Source: Stenotrophomonas sp. MMGLT7 (GTDB taxonomy: Bacteria > Pseudomonadota > Gammaproteobacteria > Xanthomonadales > Xanthomonadaceae). Taken from it: a stretch of DNA of 39,049 bases. The stretch is from assembly GCF_021168555.1 (NCBI RefSeq), contig NZ_JAJOZS010000021.1, forward strand, positions 1-39,049, written 5' to 3'. Within the stretch, counting starts at the first letter, position 1, and each line of letters begins with the position of its first letter. The position numbers and the translations under genes are program-made. The notes beneath the pieces are model-generated. The model had not been told where the DNA came from. It ran no database searches and worked only from the letters and a program-made list of their open reading frames with translations. Below, in pieces: positions 36,039 through 39,049 of the stretch.

Positions 36039-37240
36039 ACACCCGCATCTCCACCAGCATGATGTTCAGCCAGTCGGTGGCCACCATGCTAGCCAAGCAG
36101 ACCAAGATGGCGCACCTGCAGCAGCAGCTCTCCACCGGGCTCAGGCTGGTCACCGCCAAGGACGACCCGGTGGCCGCCGGCACCGCGGTCGGGCTGGACC
36201 GGGCGCTGGCGTCGCTGGAGCAGTTCGGCAAGAACGCCAACACCGTGCAGAACCGGCTGGGCCTGCAGGAGAACGCGCTGGCGCAGGCCGGCGAGATCAT
36301 GGCGCGCGTCAACGATCTGACCATCCAGGCCAACAGCAGCGTGCTCACTTCCGACGACCGCCAGGCCATCGCCAGCGAGCTGTCCACCCTGCACGACAGC
36401 CTGCTGAGCCTGGCCAACAGCACCGACGGCACCGGCCGCTACCTGTTCGGCGGCGCCGCCGACGACAGCGCGCCCTTCGCCAAGGTCAACGGCCAGGTGG
36501 TCTACAACGGCGACCAGACCCAGAAGAAGGTGGAGGTCGCGGCCGACACCTTCGTGTCCGACGCGCTGCCGGGCAGCGAGATCTTCATGCGCATCCGTAC
36601 CGGCGACGGCACCGTGGACGGACACGCCGCCACCGCCAACACCGGCACGGGCATGCTGCTGGACCTCGGCCGCGACGCCAGCACGGGCGGCTGGGACGGC
36701 GGCAGCTACACCGTGCAGTTCACCGCCGAGGACACTTACACGGTGCTCGACAGCGCCGGCAACGAAGTCGCCAGCGGCAGCTACAGCAGCGGCGAGGACA
36801 TCGTCTTCGCCGGCCTGCGCATGCGCATCGAGGGACAGCCGGCCGCCGGCGACAGCTTCGGCATCGGCGCATCCGCCAGCAAGGACGTGTTCTCCACGAT
36901 CACCGACCTGGTCGCCGCCCTCGGCACCGATCCGGTCACCGATACCGAGAAGGCGGCGCAGCAGAACACCCTGCAGTCATCGCTGCGCGACATCGCGCAG
37001 GCATCGTCGAAGATGATCGACTCGCGCGCCGCCGGCGGCGCGCAACTGGCGGCGATCGAGACCGCGACCGAAGTGCGCGCCGCCAACGAAGTCACCCTCA
37101 AGACCACCCTGTCCTCCATCCGCGACCTCGACTACGCCGAGGCGATAGGCCAGTACCAGCTCGAACAGACGGCGCTGCAGGCGGCGCAGAGCATCTTCCT
37201 GCAGATGCAGAACATGTCGCTGTTCAACAAGCTCGGCTGA
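36035..37240 (+). CDS. flgL: Flagellar hook-associated protein 3 FlgL
   Basis: Second junction protein, flagellin-like. The 401-residue product has the flagellin-type N-terminus (QQQLSTGLRLVTAKDDPVAA, about 29-48; NRLGLQENALAQAGEIMARV) and the C-terminal LKTTLSSIRDLDYAEAIGQY and QLEQTALQAAQSIFLQMQNM. A YLFGGAADDSAPF segment is typical of the family. It starts inside the flgK stop (ATGA) and ends the flg run; a GC-rich hairpin with TTTT follows within 60 nt. Confidence 0.95.
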   Translation: MNTRISTSMMFSQSVATMLAKQTKMAHLQQQLSTGLRLVTAKDDPVAAGTAVGLDRALASLEQFGKNANTVQNRLGLQENALAQAGEIMARVNDLTIQANSSVLTSDDRQAIASELSTLHDSLLSLANSTDGTGRYLFGGAADDSAPFAKVNGQVVYNGDQTQKKVEVAADTFVSDALPGSEIFMRIRTGDGTVDGHAATANTGTGMLLDLGRDASTGGWDGGSYTVQFTAEDTYTVLDSAGNEVASGSYSSGEDIVFAGLRMRIEGQPAAGDSFGIGASASKDVFSTITDLVAALGTDPVTDTEKAAQQNTLQSSLRDIAQASSKMIDSRAAGGAQLAAIETATEVRAANEVTLKTTLSSIRDLDYAEAIGQYQLEQTALQAAQSIFLQMQNMSLFNKLG

Positions 37241-37261
37241 CGCTGCGCCCATGCGACCGAG

Positions 37262-37293
37262 GGCCCGGCTCGCCTCGTGGCGCCGGGCCTTTT
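37262..37293 (+). terminator. Terminator of the flgBCDEFGHIJKL unit
   Basis: GGCCCGGC (37262-37269) and GCCGGGCC (37282-37289) pair perfectly and are followed by TTTT. It lies 22 nt after the flgL stop. Confidence 0.75.
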
Positions 37294-37356
37294 CCCTGGT
37301 GGGCGCTTTCGTCCCCGCATTCGTCTGATCCGGGTACACACCGGAAAAGCCAGGAC

Positions 37357-37390
37357 CGTCGTTCCCGCGCAGGCGCGGACCCAGCGTCTT
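37357..37390. repeat. Degenerate intergenic repeat fragment
   Basis: CGTCGTTCCCGCGCAGGCGC followed by GGACCCAGCG closely resembles CGTCGTCCGCGCGCAGGCGG plus GGACCCAGCG near 5278-5307. It is a small relic of the same dispersed family. Confidence 0.5.
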
Positions 37391-37489
37391 CCGTCCGGAT
37401 CGCGCTCTTGCCCGGGCCACCGACTCCCCGCTCCGCATCCGGACGACCAGCAGCGACCGAGCTGGATCGGCACCGTGGAAAATCATTCC

Positions 37490-37516
37490 TAAAGTTTCCG
37501 GCGGCGCCGCCGAATC
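37490..37516 (+). promoter_or_regulatory. Distal sigma-28 (FliA) promoter of fliC (P1)
   Basis: TAAAGTTT (37490-37497, perfect), 11-nt spacer, GCCGAATC (37509-37516, 5/8). Expected start is near 37524, giving a leader of about 185 nt. Confidence 0.7.
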
Positions 37517-37584
37517 TGTTCCTCCTGTCCTGTCGCAAGTCCTTGTGGACTTGGAAAAAAAGCCGAAAAAACCTCGCGACGCGC

Positions 37585-37611
37585 TAAAGCTTGTTGACAC
37601 CTCGCCGTTAT
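37585..37611 (+). promoter_or_regulatory. Proximal sigma-28 (FliA) promoter of fliC (P2)
   Basis: TAAAGCTT (37585-37592, 7/8), 11-nt spacer, GCCGTTAT (37604-37611, 6/8). The -10 is identical to that of flgM. Expected start is near 37619, with a leader of about 90 nt. Confidence 0.85.
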
Positions 37612-37708
37612 TCATTCCAGCAGCGGCAACGGCCAAATGATGGCCCCCCTGCGAAAGGCTCCAGGCAATCTTGGATTGCCGGAAAAATCGCTCAGAGGAG
37701 AAATCAAG

Positions 37709-38938
37709 ATGGCACAGGTAATCAACACCAACGTTATGTCGCTGAACGCCCAGCGCAACCTCAACACCAGCAGCGCGAGCATGGCGACCACCATCCAGCG
37801 CCTGTCCTCGGGCCTGCGCATCAACAGCGCCAAGGACGACGCCGCCGGCCTGGCGATCAGCCAGCGCTTCACCACCCAGATCCGCGGCATGGACGTGGCC
37901 TCGCGCAACGCCAACGACGGCATCTCGCTGGCGCAGACCGCCGAAGGCGCGCTGAGCGAGATCGGCAACAACCTGCAGCGCATCCGCGAGCTGTCGGTGC
38001 AGTCGGCCAACGCCACCAACTCCACCACCGACCGCGAGGCGCTGCAGTCCGAAGTGACCCAGCTGCTGTCGGAAATCGACCGCGTCGCCAAGCAGTCCGA
38101 CTTCAACGGCACCAAGCTGCTGGACGGCAGCTTCAGCGGCGCCCTGTTCCAGGTCGGCGCCAATGCCGGTCAGGCCATCGCCATCGACAAGGTGGTGGAT
38201 GCCAAGGTCTCCTCGCTGGGCGGCTCGAATTTCGACAGTGGCGTCTCCGCCACCGGAACCACTGCCATCACCCAGTTGGATGCAACTGCCGGGCTGACGG
38301 AAGAAGTCAAGCTGAGCGGTTCCATTGGCGGCACCAGTTTCGAAGTCGTGGTAGCCAAGGGCAGCGACCAGGCAGCTATCGACAAGGCACTGGCCAGCGC
38401 AATCAACTCCAAGATCGGCGAGAGCGGCATCTACGCTGCGGTATCGGATACCGACGGCTCACTGACGCTGACCTCGGTCAAGAGCGGGGAGACCATCACC
38501 GACACGGCCGAGAACCCGATTCTGTCGCTGAGCTACGCCGTACGCGACACCGATGACAAGACCAAGTGGGCTGCCGCCACCGACCTAACCACCGCTTACA
38601 CCGCAGGCGATGCCGAGACCGATGTCTACGCCGGCAGCATCGACATCTCCGACGTTCTCGGCGCCCAGCAGGCCCTGTCGATTGTCGACAACGCGCTGCA
38701 GTCGGTCAACAGCACCCGCGCCGACCTGGGTGCGGTGCAGAACCGCTTCACCTCGGTGGTCGCCAACCTGAGCACCTCCTCGGAGAACCTGTCGTCTTCG
38801 CGCAGCCGCATCCAGGATGCCGATTACGCCGCCGAGACCGCCGAGCTGACCCGCACGCAGATCCTGCAACAGGCCGGCACCGCGATGCTGGCCCAGGCCA
38901 AGTCGGTTCCGCAGAACGTGCTGAGCCTGCTGCAGTAA
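37709..38938 (+). CDS. fliC: Flagellin FliC
   Basis: Filament subunit of 409 residues with no cysteine. The D0/D1 N-terminus (MAQVINTNVMSLNAQRNLNT; SSGLRINSAKDDAAGLAIS near 33-51) and C-terminus (SSSRSRIQDADYAAETAELT then LAQAKSVPQNVLSLLQ) are strongly conserved. Residues about 155-310 form the variable surface part. There, third codon positions are less GC-rich than in the ends, a common mark of diversifying or exchanged flagellin domains. The flg22-type epitope at 30-51 has Asp43, the residue whose variation in Xanthomonas affects plant recognition. AGAGGAG lies 8 nt before ATG 37709, which is preferred over an in-frame ATG at 37637. Two FliA promoters precede it and a strong terminator follows. 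Confidence 0.97.
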   Translation: MAQVINTNVMSLNAQRNLNTSSASMATTIQRLSSGLRINSAKDDAAGLAISQRFTTQIRGMDVASRNANDGISLAQTAEGALSEIGNNLQRIRELSVQSANATNSTTDREALQSEVTQLLSEIDRVAKQSDFNGTKLLDGSFSGALFQVGANAGQAIAIDKVVDAKVSSLGGSNFDSGVSATGTTAITQLDATAGLTEEVKLSGSIGGTSFEVVVAKGSDQAAIDKALASAINSKIGESGIYAAVSDTDGSLTLTSVKSGETITDTAENPILSLSYAVRDTDDKTKWAAATDLTTAYTAGDAETDVYAGSIDISDVLGAQQALSIVDNALQSVNSTRADLGAVQNRFTSVVANLSTSSENLSSSRSRIQDADYAAETAELTRTQILQQAGTAMLAQAKSVPQNVLSLLQ

Positions 38939-38964
38939 CCGCAGCCCGCTCTGCCGCCGCAATC

Positions 38965-38994
38965 AAAAGGCCCCTCTCCGGAGGGGCCTTTTTT
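38965..38994 (+). terminator. Strong intrinsic terminator of fliC
   Basis: AAAAGGCCCCTC and GAGGGGCCTTTT pair perfectly around a TCCG loop, and the T run reaches six. It lies 26 nt after the fliC stop. Confidence 0.93.
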
Positions 38995-39002
38995 CGTCGC
39001 CG

Positions 39003-39049
39003 TGTAGGAGCGGCGTAAGCCGCGAGGGCTTTCCCCAGTAAAGCCCTCG
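39003..39049. repeat. GTAG/REP palindrome, cut by the window end
   Basis: GTAGGAGCGGCGTAAGCCGC at the left, then GAGGGCTTTCCCCAGTAAAG and CCCTCG, the start of the returning arm. It has the same loop style (CCNGTAAAGCC) as other copies. The right half lies outside the window. Confidence 0.7.

Larger units (their letters stand above)
37241..37708. other. flgL-fliC intergenic regulatory region
   Basis: Over 468 bp it contains, in order, a terminator for the flg operon (37262-37293), a degenerate repeat (CGTCGTTCCCGCGCAGGCGC near 37357-37380) and two FliA-type promoters (37490 and 37585). A long leader rich in purines before fliC follows, with AGAGGAG at 37694-37700. No ORF is supported in this gap. 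Confidence 0.75.

Overview
The window is a high-GC (by eye near 70%) chromosomal segment of a flagellated gammaproteobacterium, almost certainly a member of the Xanthomonadaceae/Lysobacteraceae (Xanthomonas, Stenotrophomonas, Lysobacter, Luteimonas, Pseudoxanthomonas group). The evidence is the neighbourhood ftsK/trxB, aat-infA, clpA-clpS and nudJ-mnmA-hflD next to a flagellar locus, a GGDEF-EAL-receiver protein of the Xanthomonas RavR type, and intergenic palindromes of the GTAG/REP kind typical of this family. No prophage, transposase, tRNA, rRNA or CRISPR array was seen.

Layout. 1-6.9 kb: ftsK (minus) divergent from trxB; a FemAB-like acetyltransferase-fold gene; a 700-bp repeat-rich gap; aat and infA. 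6.9-9.7 kb: clpA and clpS on the minus strand. With aat this places tagging (Aat), recognition (ClpS) and unfolding (ClpA) of N-degron substrates side by side. 9.8-12.5 kb: a small exported protein, nudJ, mnmA and hflD, tightly coupled. 12.6-14.2 kb: a transducer-like protein with a recognisable FliA (sigma-28) promoter and a doubtful small ORF. 14.9-23 kb: a signalling island of four large proteins: a PAS-GGDEF-EAL protein, a membrane PAS histidine kinase of the UhpB/NarX type, a GGDEF-EAL-receiver protein translationally linked to that kinase, and a soluble PAS histidine kinase convergent with it. 23.4-39 kb: the flagellar locus: flgN-flgM-flgA on the minus strand, then cheV, flgBCDEFGHIJKL and fliC on the plus strand.

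Regulatory logic visible in the DNA. Sigma-54 type -24/-12 elements stand before flgA, flgB and flgG. Sigma-28 type elements stand before flgM, cheV, fliC (two in tandem) and the transducer-like gene at 12.67 kb. This is the usual order: early and middle structural genes under sigma-54, then filament and chemotaxis genes under sigma-28, with FlgM as the anti-sigma checkpoint. The c-di-GMP and two-component genes next door are plausible inputs to the motile-to-sessile switch, but that link is inferred.

The most unusual material is non-coding. Four copies of a long palindrome built from 7-bp GGGATTG/GGGATTC units lie between genes, two of them inside the flg operon, and one has matching variants in both arms. 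There are also several GTAG REP palindromes, a MITE-like family with CTCGTC termini, and a palindromic insertion between flgB and flgC. Several genes have a TANNNT box exactly 6 nt before the ATG, suggesting leaderless mRNAs. The receiver protein carries substitutions at key GGDEF and EAL positions and may be a binding or relay protein rather than an enzyme.
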